The notes under the pieces were generated by a model. The model was not told the DNA's origin. It did not search any database and saw nothing but the letters and a program-made list of their open reading frames with translations. DNA of 64,000 bases, from NCBI RefSeq assembly GCF_936943645.1, contig NZ_CAKZJO010000041.1, positions 1 through 64,000 on the forward strand, given 5' to 3'. The DNA is from an uncultured Bradyrhizobium sp. (GTDB lineage: Bacteria; Pseudomonadota; Alphaproteobacteria; Rhizobiales; Xanthobacteraceae). Shown piece after piece: positions 1-8,514 of the stretch; the stretch's first letter is position 1; each line of letters starts with the position of its first letter. The position numbers and the translations under genes were made by a program.

Positions 1-34
1 GACCCTCTCCCCGCAAGCGGGGCGAGGGAGAAGA
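1..34. repeat. Intergenic palindromic repeat, family A (partial, at window edge)
   Basis: This is a C-rich then G-rich palindrome of the type CCCTCTCCCCGC...GCGGGGCGAGGG. Related elements lie near 42.2, 46.3, 56.4 and 61.9 kb. It sits 7 bases past the stop codon of the binding-protein gene and could act as its transcription end. The left part is cut off by the window edge. Confidence 0.7.
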
Positions 35-40
35 AAGACA

Positions 41-1243
41 TCAATCCTTCGGCCGCAGCTTCTGAACTTCGGCATCACTCGGCAGGTAGTCCGCGCCCTT
101 CTTGTAGGACGAGTCCACCATCACGCCCTTGCCGTCCTTCAGCGCGGTCTTGCCGACGTACGCGCCAAGCGTCGACTGGTGATCGATCTTGCGGAAGGTG
201 ATCTCGCCGAACGGCGACGGCACGGAGAGGCCTTCGGCCGCAGCGATCAGCTTCTCCGGATCGGTCGAGCCGGCCTTGGCGAGGATCGCCGCCGCCGACT
301 TGATGGTCTGGTAGCCGACGATCGAGCCGAGGCGCGGATAGTCGTGGTACTTGGCCTGGTAGGCCTTCAGGAACGCATCATGCTCGGGGGTCTTGATCGA
401 GTACCAGGGATAGCCGGTGACGATCCAGCCCTCGGGCGTCTCGTCCTTGAGCGGATCGAGATATTCGGGCTCGCCGGTCAGGAACGAGACGACCTCGCGT
501 CCCTTGAACAGGCCGCGGGTGTTGCCTTCACGCACCAGCTTGACGAGATCGGCACCGAAGGTGACGTTGAGGATCGCCTCGGGATTGGCGGCGGCAACGG
601 CCTGCACCACCGGACCCGCATCGATCTTGCCCTGGGGCGGCCACTGCTCGTCAACCCACTGGATGTCAGGGCGCTTCTCGGACATCAGCTTCTTGAACAC
701 CGCAACCGCCGACTGGCCGTATTCGTAGTTCGGGGCGATCGTCGCCCACCGCTTGGCGGGCAGCTTCGAGGCCGCCTCGACCAGCATCGCCGCCTGCATG
801 TAGTTGGAGGGACGCAGGCGGAAGGTGTATTTGTTGCCCTTCGACCAGGTGATGGCGTCCGTCAGCGGCTCGGCCGCGAGGAAGAACACCTTCTTCTGGT
901 TGGCGAAGTCGCTGACGGCCAGACCGATGTTCGACAGGAACGTGCCCGCGAGCATCGCGACGCCCTCGCTCGAGACGAGTTCGTTGGCCGCGGTCTGCGC
1001 GTCCGCCGGCTTGCCGCCGTCGTCCTTGGAGATGACGACGAGCTTCTTGCCGTTGATGCCGCCGGCCGCGTTGACCTCCTCGACCGCGAGTTGCCAGCCC
1101 TTGCGATAGGGCTCGGTGAAGGCCGGCAGCAGCGAGTAGCTGTTGATCTCGCCGATCTTGATGTCCTGCGCCAGGGCCGAATGACCCATGCCGCCCGCCA
1201 GAAGCGCGAAGGCCGCGCCCACAAAATAGTTCTTCGCTCGCAT
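41..1243 (-). CDS. ABC transporter substrate-binding protein, branched-chain amino acid/amide type
   Basis: A 400-residue periplasmic binding protein. Residues 1-25 form a typical signal peptide (charged start, hydrophobic core, cleavage after ALA before QD). The mature part matches the Leu/Ile/Val-type receptor family (Peripla_BP_6): it opens with IKIGEINSYS and carries a GG-rich VNAAGGINGKK segment near residue 58, as in LivJ/urea/amide receptors. A GGAGG ribosome site lies 5 bases before the ATG. It is the last visible gene of the leftward operon with the hydroxynicotinate-reductase-like gene, so it may deliver the substrate of that pathway. No permease or ATPase gene is in the window. The ligand cannot be told from sequence. 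Confidence 0.9.
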   Translation of the reverse strand: MRAKNYFVGAAFALLAGGMGHSALAQDIKIGEINSYSLLPAFTEPYRKGWQLAVEEVNAAGGINGKKLVVISKDDGGKPADAQTAANELVSSEGVAMLAGTFLSNIGLAVSDFANQKKVFFLAAEPLTDAITWSKGNKYTFRLRPSNYMQAAMLVEAASKLPAKRWATIAPNYEYGQSAVAVFKKLMSEKRPDIQWVDEQWPPQGKIDAGPVVQAVAAANPEAILNVTFGADLVKLVREGNTRGLFKGREVVSFLTGEPEYLDPLKDETPEGWIVTGYPWYSIKTPEHDAFLKAYQAKYHDYPRLGSIVGYQTIKSAAAILAKAGSTDPEKLIAAAEGLSVPSPFGEITFRKIDHQSTLGAYVGKTALKDGKGVMVDSSYKKGADYLPSDAEVQKLRPKD

Positions 1244-1320
1244 CCCAACCTCCAGTTTTGAACTCTACGTCTTCAGCGTGTCTTGTCGGGGAAGCTGTGT
1301 CCGCCGCCCCGGTCCAAACC

Positions 1321-1905
1321 CTATCTCAGACCGTCCTCGCCCTTGACCTCCGCAACCGTCAACCCGCCGACGCGCGGCAGCGGCCGGCCGCTGTCGGTGA
1401 CGGCGACCGCGACCATGATCTCGTTGGCGCGCGGCGCGTCGTTGATCTGCACCTCCATGCCGTCGAAATGGCTGCGAACGAAGGCCGCGTCCTTGTGCCC
1501 CAGCGGAATGTCGAGCGTTGTACCCGGCCCGCTGCGCTTCTTCGACGACGGGATCAACGCCGCGCCCTTGCTCAGAACCTTGCGCACTGGCGCGCCCATT
1601 TTCGGATGAAGAATCGCAGCCGCATGCTCCAGCTCGCCATTCTCGCCGACGGCCGCCGCCTTGCCGTAGCTCTGCGCCTTGGCACCATCGATGCCGAGCG
1701 CCGCCACGGCGCGCTTCGACAAGAGCTCGCCGAGCTCCTCCCCGATCGCGATCAACGGCGACAGGTCCTCGACATATTTTCCGGCAAAGGGATTTTCGAT
1801 GACTGCGATCGCTGCCGCGCGCCGGGTCGGCGGCGACACCTGGCGGCCCATCTCCATCTGGGTCTCTTCGACGACGGTGACGATCTTGCGGATGATCGCG
1901 CTCAT
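1321..1905 (-). CDS. Amino acid synthesis family protein (AA_synth, PF06684-like)
   Basis: A 194-residue protein, the usual length of the AA_synth family (DUF1185), recognised from the N-terminal VVEETQMEMGR region and the conserved IENPFAGKYVEDLSPL stretch near residue 36. Its biochemical role is not established; the family name comes from weak genetic evidence. There is no signal peptide or membrane segment. It lies 15 bases after the UPF0280 gene and 77 bases before the binding-protein gene on the same strand, so it is very likely co-transcribed. In this context it may act on a ring-cleavage or amide intermediate of the catabolic pathway, but that is inference. Confidence 0.85.
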   Translation of the reverse strand: MSAIIRKIVTVVEETQMEMGRQVSPPTRRAAAIAVIENPFAGKYVEDLSPLIAIGEELGELLSKRAVAALGIDGAKAQSYGKAAAVGENGELEHAAAILHPKMGAPVRKVLSKGAALIPSSKKRSGPGTTLDIPLGHKDAAFVRSHFDGMEVQINDAPRANEIMVAVAVTDSGRPLPRVGGLTVAEVKGEDGLR

Positions 1906-1920
1906 GTTTCGCTTCCCCGT

Positions 1921-2817
1921 TCAGGCATGAACCGCGTTCTCCAGCACAAGCGGACGCGTTCGTTGCTCTTCTATATCCTTAGGTCCGATGACAAGCATAT
2001 CACCACAAAGCCGCACCACGGCACCCTCGATCAATCCGCGATCGAACAATTGCCGTGCACGTTCCGCGCCAGATTCCAGAGCGGTAGCGATCTCATTCGG
2101 TGACAATTGACCGACATTTCGGGTGACAGGACGCGCGCCGAGATCGCTGTCGGGCTGAAGCTCGCAAGCCGGCTGCCTGACGATGGCGGGATGCCCCGGC
2201 AGATCGACGGCATTGGCGATGACGGTCGCAGCCGCATCGGCCTGTGAGGCGGTCGCGGCCAGCACCGTCACGGCATCGGCGATGCCGAGCGAAAAGCTGC
2301 GGCCGTGGCGCCCACTGGTCGCAACGCCGCGCACCGGGTCATGCGCATCGATCCTCATGGCACGCATCACGCCATCACGATCGGGACGATCCATCAGGCC
2401 GATCGAAAAATGCTCGCCTCTGCCCAGATGAAGCGCGATGTCGCCGCCATTGTTGATATAGGCCCGGTCGAGCGCCGCGGCGCCCAGCATGGCACCGAGA
2501 ATCTCCTCCGCCACGCTGCCGGCGACGGCGGCCATCGGCGTGATGAAGCCCTCAGCGACAAAGGGCGCGACCGCGGCGTGCATCCGGCGCGCCACCACGC
2601 CCGTCAGCGAGGTCCGCTCTTCGGCAGCGGCGCGCAGCTCCGGCAGTTCCGCACAGAGCTCATCGAGCAACCCTGTGAAACGTTGCGCCGCCGCTTCGTA
2701 AGCCGCACGCACCGCCTCCGCACGTCCCGTGGCCTCGATGATGAGATCGATCGGTCCATCCTGCAAATGCAGCCGCCGGCCATCAGACAGCAATGCGATT
2801 TGCGGGGGCCGTGTCAT
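1921..2817 (-). CDS. UPF0280 family protein (ApbE-related fold)
   Basis: The protein has 298 residues from the ATG at 2817. That start is chosen because its ATGA overlaps the stop codon of the upstream reductase-like gene, a sign of translational coupling; an in-frame start 30 bases further up would lie inside that gene. The sequence fits the UPF0280/DUF2140-type family, a cytosolic relative of the ApbE flavin transferase, with glycine-rich segments such as VAGSVAEEILGAM and YINNGGDIALHL. Function is unknown. Tight coupling to a hydroxynicotinate-reductase-like protein suggests that it assists that enzyme or acts on its product, possibly by flavin handling, which is only inference. Confidence 0.85.
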   Translation of the reverse strand: MTRPPQIALLSDGRRLHLQDGPIDLIIEATGRAEAVRAAYEAAAQRFTGLLDELCAELPELRAAAEERTSLTGVVARRMHAAVAPFVAEGFITPMAAVAGSVAEEILGAMLGAAALDRAYINNGGDIALHLGRGEHFSIGLMDRPDRDGVMRAMRIDAHDPVRGVATSGRHGRSFSLGIADAVTVLAATASQADAAATVIANAVDLPGHPAIVRQPACELQPDSDLGARPVTRNVGQLSPNEIATALESGAERARQLFDRGLIEGAVVRLCGDMLVIGPKDIEEQRTRPLVLENAVHA

Positions 2818-4271
2818 GCCCGAGGTCCCGGGATCGGATTCTGCCAAGGCAACTGCCTGATATCCTCACCGTTCTGCACTTCGGAGAGCGGCTTGACGTA
2901 ATCCATGTGCCCGCCGAGCGCGGCATAGTCGGACAGCTTCATCGTGAACTCGATCGGCGCGACCAGCGCCGGCGTCGGCACATAGCCGAACGCACCCGCC
3001 GGCATCTGCGTGACGTCGACCATGTAGGTGATGCCGCCGCCCGGCCAGACATAGACCGGTGCGCCGCCGCTGGTGACACGAGTCAATGCGTCCTTCACCG
3101 AGCGCGTCAACCGCACCGGATTGTCGGTGACGCCGGCGCGCAAGGAACCGCCGGCGCCGGCCATGAACAGCACCGTGCACAGCGCCGGCTCGCAATTTTC
3201 CTGGATGCGCTCGACCGAGAATTTCAGGTCGGCCGGCATCTCGGTTTCGACCGGCGTCAAGGCCTCGTCGAGCACGTAATAGGACGAATGCTCGCCAGTG
3301 GTGGAGACCATCAACATGGTCAGGCCGGCCTTAGCCTCCTTCTTGTCGAACGGGCCAAGAATTGCCAGCGGATCGGAGATGTTGGTGCCGCCCCAGCCCG
3401 TGCCGGGATCGGCGACCTGGAAATAGCGGCCGGGCGTCGAGCGACGCCCCTTCATCTTGATGCCGGTGTCGGCGATGTCGAGCAGCTTGCCGGCCTGGTG
3501 CTCCGAGAGCACGCCGGTGATATGGTCGTCGACCACGACGACTTCATCGACCTTGCCGTGCCATTGCTTGGCGAACATCCCGATCGTCGCCGAGCCGCAG
3601 CCGACCCGCATGCGCTCTTCTTTCATGCCGTTGACGATCGGCGGCTGGCCGGCCTGCACCACCACCGTGGCGCCGCCATCGATGGTGAGCTCGACCGCCT
3701 TGCAATTGGCGAGGTCCATCAGCGTGTCGCAGGTGACGCGGCCCTCTTTCTTGGAGCCGCCGGTGAGATGATGCACGCCGCCGAGCGACAGCATCTGCGA
3801 GCCATATTCGCTCGTCGTGACGTGGCCGACGGCTTCGCCCTGCGCGCAGACCGTTGCAGTCTCGGGCCCAAGATAGCGGTCGGTGTCGATCTTCACCTTG
3901 ATGCCGCAATAGGAGAAGATGCCCTCGGTGACGACGGTCACCATGTCGACGCCGTCGACCTCGGCAGAGACGATGAACGGCGCCGGCTTGTAGTCGGGAT
4001 AGGTCGTGCCCGCCCCGATCGCGGTCACGAAGGTCGAGGGCTCGTGGACGATCTTGCCGTCCCAGTCTTCGGTGCGGCTGAACGGGACCAGCTTGCCGCC
4101 ATGCTCGACGGTGCGCTCCAGAATCACATGCGGATCGACGCGGACGAGCTTGCCGTCGTGATTGGCGTAGCGATCACAGGCCCCCGCCGCGCCTGGCTTG
4201 ATGTAGCACATCACCGGGCAAGCATCGCAGCGGATCTTGTCGATGACGGCGCTCGTCGTTTCAGTCGTCAT
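2814..4271 (-). CDS. 6-hydroxynicotinate reductase-like iron-sulfur protein
   Basis: The protein has 485 residues from the ATG at 4271, giving the N-terminus MTTETTSAVIDK; the longer open frame upstream overlaps the divergent promoter. Near residue 15 there is a ferredoxin-like cysteine cluster, CDACPVMC, with further cysteines at CYIKPGAAGACDRY. The family is annotated as 6-hydroxynicotinate reductase, known from anaerobic nicotinate fermentation, where it makes 1,4,5,6-tetrahydro-6-oxonicotinate. The gene is divergent from a nicotinate-dehydrogenase-like pair and starts an operon with UPF0280, AA_synth and a binding protein. The same reduced intermediate is known in the nicotinate pathway of Azorhizobium, so the reductive route is plausible here. 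The exact substrate remains unproven. Confidence 0.8.
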   Translation of the reverse strand: MTTETTSAVIDKIRCDACPVMCYIKPGAAGACDRYANHDGKLVRVDPHVILERTVEHGGKLVPFSRTEDWDGKIVHEPSTFVTAIGAGTTYPDYKPAPFIVSAEVDGVDMVTVVTEGIFSYCGIKVKIDTDRYLGPETATVCAQGEAVGHVTTSEYGSQMLSLGGVHHLTGGSKKEGRVTCDTLMDLANCKAVELTIDGGATVVVQAGQPPIVNGMKEERMRVGCGSATIGMFAKQWHGKVDEVVVVDDHITGVLSEHQAGKLLDIADTGIKMKGRRSTPGRYFQVADPGTGWGGTNISDPLAILGPFDKKEAKAGLTMLMVSTTGEHSSYYVLDEALTPVETEMPADLKFSVERIQENCEPALCTVLFMAGAGGSLRAGVTDNPVRLTRSVKDALTRVTSGGAPVYVWPGGGITYMVDVTQMPAGAFGYVPTPALVAPIEFTMKLSDYAALGGHMDYVKPLSEVQNGEDIRQLPWQNPIPGPRA

Positions 4272-4295
4272 GTCGGAGCCAGCGGGCTTGCGGTT

Positions 4296-4315
4296 ATCAT
4301 TCGTATACGAACGAT
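4296..4315. promoter_or_regulatory. Palindromic operator candidate 1 in the divergent nic promoter
   Basis: A perfect 12-base palindrome TTCGTATACGAA (4300-4311) lies inside a longer near-palindrome with ATCA/CGAT flanks. It is 25 bases upstream of the start of the reductase-like gene, in the 239-bp divergent region. GntR- and MarR-type repressors bind sites of this size and style. Confidence 0.6.
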
Positions 4316-4451
4316 GTTGCGCGCGGTCCCCTCCGGCTGTCAAGCGGCGGTGCAGTGCAAAAGATACTGCTGCCGCATAAAACCTCATTTGCCTATCCGT
4401 GCTGTCCACAAAGAAGGCAGCCGCGCTGCAGTGCGGCATGCGCGGCTTGCA

Positions 4452-4467
4452 CGTTTGTGTACAAACG
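4452..4467. promoter_or_regulatory. Palindromic operator candidate 2 in the divergent nic promoter
   Basis: CGTTTGTGTACAAACG is a 16-base inverted repeat with a single central mismatch pair. It lies 44 bases before the nicA-like ATG, on the other side of the divergent promoter from candidate 1, and shares the TTTGTNNAC/ACAAA style with the site at 9580. Confidence 0.55.
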
Positions 4468-4510
4468 GTATCGTCGCGACGTCGAATTTTATGCGGGCTT
4501 GGGACGAGGG

Positions 4511-4993
4511 ATGACGCAAACATCGATCCGCTTCACCGTGAACGGCAGGATCCGCGAGGTCACGGCGGAGCATCAGACGCCGCTGCTCTACGTGCTGCGT
4601 AACGATCTCGCGCTCAACGGCCCGAAATACGGCTGCGGTCTTGGCGAATGCGGCACCTGTACTGTCCTGATCGACGGCGCCGCGGCGCGCTCCTGCGTGA
4701 TCCCGGTCGGCGGTTGCGCCGGCCGCGACATCGTGACGCTCGAAGGGCTCGGCACGCGCGACAAGCCCGACGTGGTGCAGCAGGCCTTCATCGACGAGCA
4801 GGCCGCGCAATGCGGCTACTGTCTCAACGGCATGATCATGACCACCAAGGCGCTGCTTGCGATCAACCCGCAGCCGACCGAACAGGAGGCACTGTCGGCG
4901 CTGCGCTACAATCTCTGCCGCTGCGGCACCCATGTCGAAATCCTGCGTGCCGTGATGCGGGCATCGGGCCAGCTCGCCGAGGCCGCGGACTGA
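4511..4993 (+). CDS. nicA: Nicotinate dehydrogenase-type small subunit, [2Fe-2S] protein
   Basis: The protein has 160 residues from the ATG at 4511, preceded by GGGACGAGGG. It has the two [2Fe-2S] clusters of the xanthine dehydrogenase family. The N-terminal plant-type cluster is seen as YGCGLGECGTC with a later Cys in AAARSC, and the C-terminal helical cluster as QCGYC and NLCRCGTH. Such subunits carry electrons from the molybdenum site. The stop overlaps the start of the large subunit (TGATG), so the two are translationally coupled. The pairing with a haem-fused large subunit resembles NicA/NicB of Pseudomonas putida, which hydroxylates nicotinate at C6. Another N-heterocycle remains possible. 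Confidence 0.88.
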   Translation: MTQTSIRFTVNGRIREVTAEHQTPLLYVLRNDLALNGPKYGCGLGECGTCTVLIDGAAARSCVIPVGGCAGRDIVTLEGLGTRDKPDVVQQAFIDEQAAQCGYCLNGMIMTTKALLAINPQPTEQEALSALRYNLCRCGTHVEILRAVMRASGQLAEAAD

Positions 4994-7900
4994 TGGCCTC
5001 CCCTGTTTCGAACGGAGCTGAGCGCCAATCCGGTTCGCTCGTCGTCGTCCGCACCGTGGACGAGGTCACATCCGAGACCTTCATCCGCATCACCGCGGAC
5101 GGTGCGGTCACCGCCTATAACGGCCATGTCGATCTCGGCACCGGCATCCGCACGGCGCTGGGTCAGATCGTCGCCGAAGAGCTGGACGTGTCCTTTGCGC
5201 GAATCGTCGTCGTGCTCGGCGATACCGCCCTGGTGCCAAACCAGGGCGCGACCATCGCCAGCGAAACCATCCAGATCACAGCCGTCCCCTTGCGCAAGGC
5301 CGCAGCGCAGGCGCGGCAGTTCCTCATTGCGCGCGCCGCGGAGCGGCTGGAGTTGCCGGCGGCCGAGCTCAAGATCGAGGACGGCCTCGTGCGCGGCCAC
5401 GACAACCGCAGCGTCAGCTATGGCGAGCTGATCGGCGACGAAGACATCCGGCTCGAGCTTGCCGACGATGTCACCGTCAAGGCGGTCGGCGACTACGCCA
5501 TCGTCGGCCAGTCGATGCCGCGCGTCGACCTGCCGGCCAAGGCCACGGGCGAGTTGACCTTCGTTCACGACGTGCGCGTATCAGGCATGCTGCACGGCCG
5601 CGTGGTGCGACCACCCTATTCCGGCGTCGATGCCGGCCCGTTCGTCGGCACCAGCCTGATTTCAGTCGATGAATCCTCGGTGCGCGACATTCCCGGCATC
5701 AAAGCCGTGGTGCGCATCGGCGACTTCGTCGGTGTTGTCGCAGAGCGCGAGGAGAATGCGATCCGGGCTGCCGAACAGCTCGAGGTCAGCTGGAAGCCGA
5801 CGCCTGATCTGACCGATCTTTCCGATGTCGAGACCGCGCTGCGCGCCAATCCGTCGACCCCGCGTACGCTGATCGACAAGGGTGACGTCGATGCGGCGAT
5901 CTCGGGCGCGGCCAAGCCGATGCAGCGCACGTATGTCTGGCCATACCAGATGCACGCCTCCATCGGCCCGTCCTGCGCGGTCGCCGACTTCCAGGACGGC
6001 AATATCCGCGTCTGGTCGGGCACGCAGAACCCGCATGTGCTGCGCAGCGATCTCGCGCTGCTCGTGGAGCGTCCCGAGAGCGAGGTGGAAGTCATCCGGC
6101 TCGAGGCCGCCGGCTGCTACGGCCGCAACTGCGCCGACGACGTCACTGCGGACGCGCTGCTGCTGTCGCGCGCGGTCGGCCGTCCCGTGCGCGTGCAGCT
6201 CACGCGGGAACAGGAGCACGCCTGGGAGCCGAAGGGCACCGCCCAGCTCATCGACGTCAACGGTGGGCTCGATGCCAATGGCGGCATTGCCGGTTACGAT
6301 CTCGCCACGCGCTATCCCTCGAACGCCGCGCCGACGCTGGCGCTGCTACTGACAGGTCGCATCTCACCCAATCCCGCCGTGCTCCAGATGGGCGACCGCA
6401 CCGCGATCCCGCCCTACGATTACGACAACATGCGCGTCGTCGCCCACGACATGGCGCCGATCGTACGCGCCTCCTGGTTCCGGGGTGTCTCGGCGCTGCC
6501 GAACACCTTTGCGCATGAATCCTACATCGACGAGGCCGCAACCGAGGCCGGCGTCGATCCCATCGAATATCGCCTGCGCTATCTGAAGGACCAGCGCGCC
6601 GTCGATCTCGTCAACGCAGTCGCCGAGCGCGCAGGCTGGACGCCGCGCCCGGTCCGCGAGGAAAAGGATGGCGAGGTCGTGCATGGCCGCGGCTTCGCCT
6701 ATGCGCTCTACGTCCACAGCAAGTTTCCAGGCTACGGCGCGGCCTGGTCGGCGTGGGTCACGGACGTCGCGGTGAACAAGGCCACCGGCGATGTCAGCGT
6801 CACGCGCGTCGTTGCGGGCCAGGACTCCGGCCTGATGATCAATCCGGACGGCGTACGCCAACAGATCCACGGCAACGTCATCCAGTCCACCAGCCGCGCG
6901 CTGATGGAGGAGGTCTCGTTCGAGCGCGGCGCGGTCGCCGCGCGCGAATGGGGTGCCTATCCAATCATCCCCTTCCCCGACGTGCCCAAGATCGACGTCT
7001 TGATGCTGCCGCGGCAGAACCAGCCACCGCTCGGCGTCGGCGAGTCCGCCTCGGTGCCGAGCGCGGCGGCCATCGCGAATGCAATCTTCGATGCCACCGG
7101 CGTGCGTTTTCGCGAGCCGCCGTTTACGCCCGAGCGGATCCTGAAAGGCCTGCACGGTGAGACATCGCCGGTGCCGGAGGCGTTGCCCGCGCCTGCTCCG
7201 CCGCCGCCGTCCCGCATCTGGGCGAATCCATTCGTCAAGCGTGCCAGCGTCTTTGCGACGATTGCAGCCGTCTGCACCGCCGCGATCGGCGTAGGCGCCG
7301 CGCTGCTCCCGGGGCGTGCCATCGCACCGATCGCGCGTCCCGATGCCTCGGTCTATTCGGCCGCAACGATTGCCCGCGGCCAGCAGCTTGCCGCGCTCGG
7401 CAATTGCGCGGAGTGCCACACCAACATAGGCGGCGTACTCAACGCCGGCGGTCGCGCATTGGAGACGCCGTTCGGCACGATCTATTCGACCAACATCACG
7501 CCCGACGTCGAGACCGGCATCGGCGCCTGGTCCTATCCCGCCTTCGAGCGCGCGATGCGCGACGGCCTGCATCGCGACGGGCGGCAGCTCTACCCTGCCT
7601 TCCCCTACCCGCATTTCGCCAAGACCAGCGATGCCGACATGCAGGCGCTCTATGCCTATCTGATAGCGCAGCCCGCGGTGCGCGCGACGTCGCCGGCGAA
7701 CGAACTCGCATTCCCCTTCAACCTGCGTCCCCTTCTCGCAGGCTGGAACGCGCTGTTCCATGACACGAAGGCGTTCAAGCCGGATCCCACGAAGTCGGAA
7801 GCCTGGAATCGCGGGGCGTATCTCGTCGAGGGTCTCGGCCATTGCAGCGGTTGCCATTCGCCACGCAACGCGCTCGGCGCCGAGCAGCGCAATGCCTATC

Positions 7901-8514
7901 TTGCCGGCGGCTTTGCCGAGGGCTGGGAGGCGCCGCCATTGACCTCGCTCTCACACGCGCCGATCCCCTGGAGCGAGGACGAACTGTTCGCCTATTTGCG
8001 CACCGGCCATTCGCGCTACCACGGCGTCGCCGCCGGCCCGATGGCACCTGTCGTCAGGGATCTCAAGGCCCTGCCCGATCAGGACATCCGCGCGATGGCG
8101 GTCTACCTCAATTCATTCAACGACACCGCCGTCGATGCGCCTGCACTGGCAGCGACGCTCGAGAGTGCAACGCGAGTCGCCGTCGCCCCCTCCACCGGCG
8201 CACGCCTCTATCAGGGCGCCTGCGCGGTCTGTCATGAGGTTGGAGGCCTGCCGCTGTTCGGCAGCCGTCCCTCGCTCGCGCTCAACAGCAACATTCACAG
8301 CATCAAGGCGGACAATCTCGTGCAGGTGATCCTGCACGGCATCACTGAACCGGTCTCCAGCGATCTCGGCTACATGCCCGCGTTCAGGAACAGCATGAGC
8401 GACTCGCAGATCGAGGAGCTCGTGAATTTCCTGCGTCGGCAGTTCGCGCCGGATAAGCCCGCGTGGACCGGCGTGCGCGAGACGATCGCACGGGTGCGAT
8501 CGTCGGCAAATTAG
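4993..8514 (+). CDS. nicB: Nicotinate dehydrogenase-type large subunit: molybdenum hydroxylase fused to three cytochrome c domains
   Basis: The protein has 1173 residues. Residues 1 to about 730 form the molybdopterin-binding part of the xanthine dehydrogenase family; E684 in GVGESASVP is at the position of the catalytic glutamate. One hydrophobic segment at about 752-775 should anchor the protein in the inner membrane. The C-terminal part has three c-type haem motifs: CAECH (C805), CSGCH (C951) and CAVCH (C1077). Substrate is thus hydroxylated with water and electrons pass via NicA to the haems and the respiratory chain, as in P. putida NicB (similar length and layout). The stop overlaps the stop of the convergent dioxygenase gene by four bases. 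The substrate is inferred from the neighbouring 6-hydroxynicotinate reductase-like gene. Confidence 0.88.
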   Translation: MASPVSNGAERQSGSLVVVRTVDEVTSETFIRITADGAVTAYNGHVDLGTGIRTALGQIVAEELDVSFARIVVVLGDTALVPNQGATIASETIQITAVPLRKAAAQARQFLIARAAERLELPAAELKIEDGLVRGHDNRSVSYGELIGDEDIRLELADDVTVKAVGDYAIVGQSMPRVDLPAKATGELTFVHDVRVSGMLHGRVVRPPYSGVDAGPFVGTSLISVDESSVRDIPGIKAVVRIGDFVGVVAEREENAIRAAEQLEVSWKPTPDLTDLSDVETALRANPSTPRTLIDKGDVDAAISGAAKPMQRTYVWPYQMHASIGPSCAVADFQDGNIRVWSGTQNPHVLRSDLALLVERPESEVEVIRLEAAGCYGRNCADDVTADALLLSRAVGRPVRVQLTREQEHAWEPKGTAQLIDVNGGLDANGGIAGYDLATRYPSNAAPTLALLLTGRISPNPAVLQMGDRTAIPPYDYDNMRVVAHDMAPIVRASWFRGVSALPNTFAHESYIDEAATEAGVDPIEYRLRYLKDQRAVDLVNAVAERAGWTPRPVREEKDGEVVHGRGFAYALYVHSKFPGYGAAWSAWVTDVAVNKATGDVSVTRVVAGQDSGLMINPDGVRQQIHGNVIQSTSRALMEEVSFERGAVAAREWGAYPIIPFPDVPKIDVLMLPRQNQPPLGVGESASVPSAAAIANAIFDATGVRFREPPFTPERILKGLHGETSPVPEALPAPAPPPPSRIWANPFVKRASVFATIAAVCTAAIGVGAALLPGRAIAPIARPDASVYSAATIARGQQLAALGNCAECHTNIGGVLNAGGRALETPFGTIYSTNITPDVETGIGAWSYPAFERAMRDGLHRDGRQLYPAFPYPHFAKTSDADMQALYAYLIAQPAVRATSPANELAFPFNLRPLLAGWNALFHDTKAFKPDPTKSEAWNRGAYLVEGLGHCSGCHSPRNALGAEQRNAYLAGGFAEGWEAPPLTSLSHAPIPWSEDELFAYLRTGHSRYHGVAAGPMAPVVRDLKALPDQDIRAMAVYLNSFNDTAVDAPALAATLESATRVAVAPSTGARLYQGACAVCHEVGGLPLFGSRPSLALNSNIHSIKADNLVQVILHGITEPVSSDLGYMPAFRNSMSDSQIEELVNFLRRQFAPDKPAWTGVRETIARVRSSAN

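Noticed and set aside
2793..4514. A 573-residue open frame on the plus strand opposite the reductase-like gene
   Set aside because: Its composition is Arg/His/Asp-rich as in antisense frames of GC-rich genes, and the minus-strand frame has clear family motifs and an operon context.
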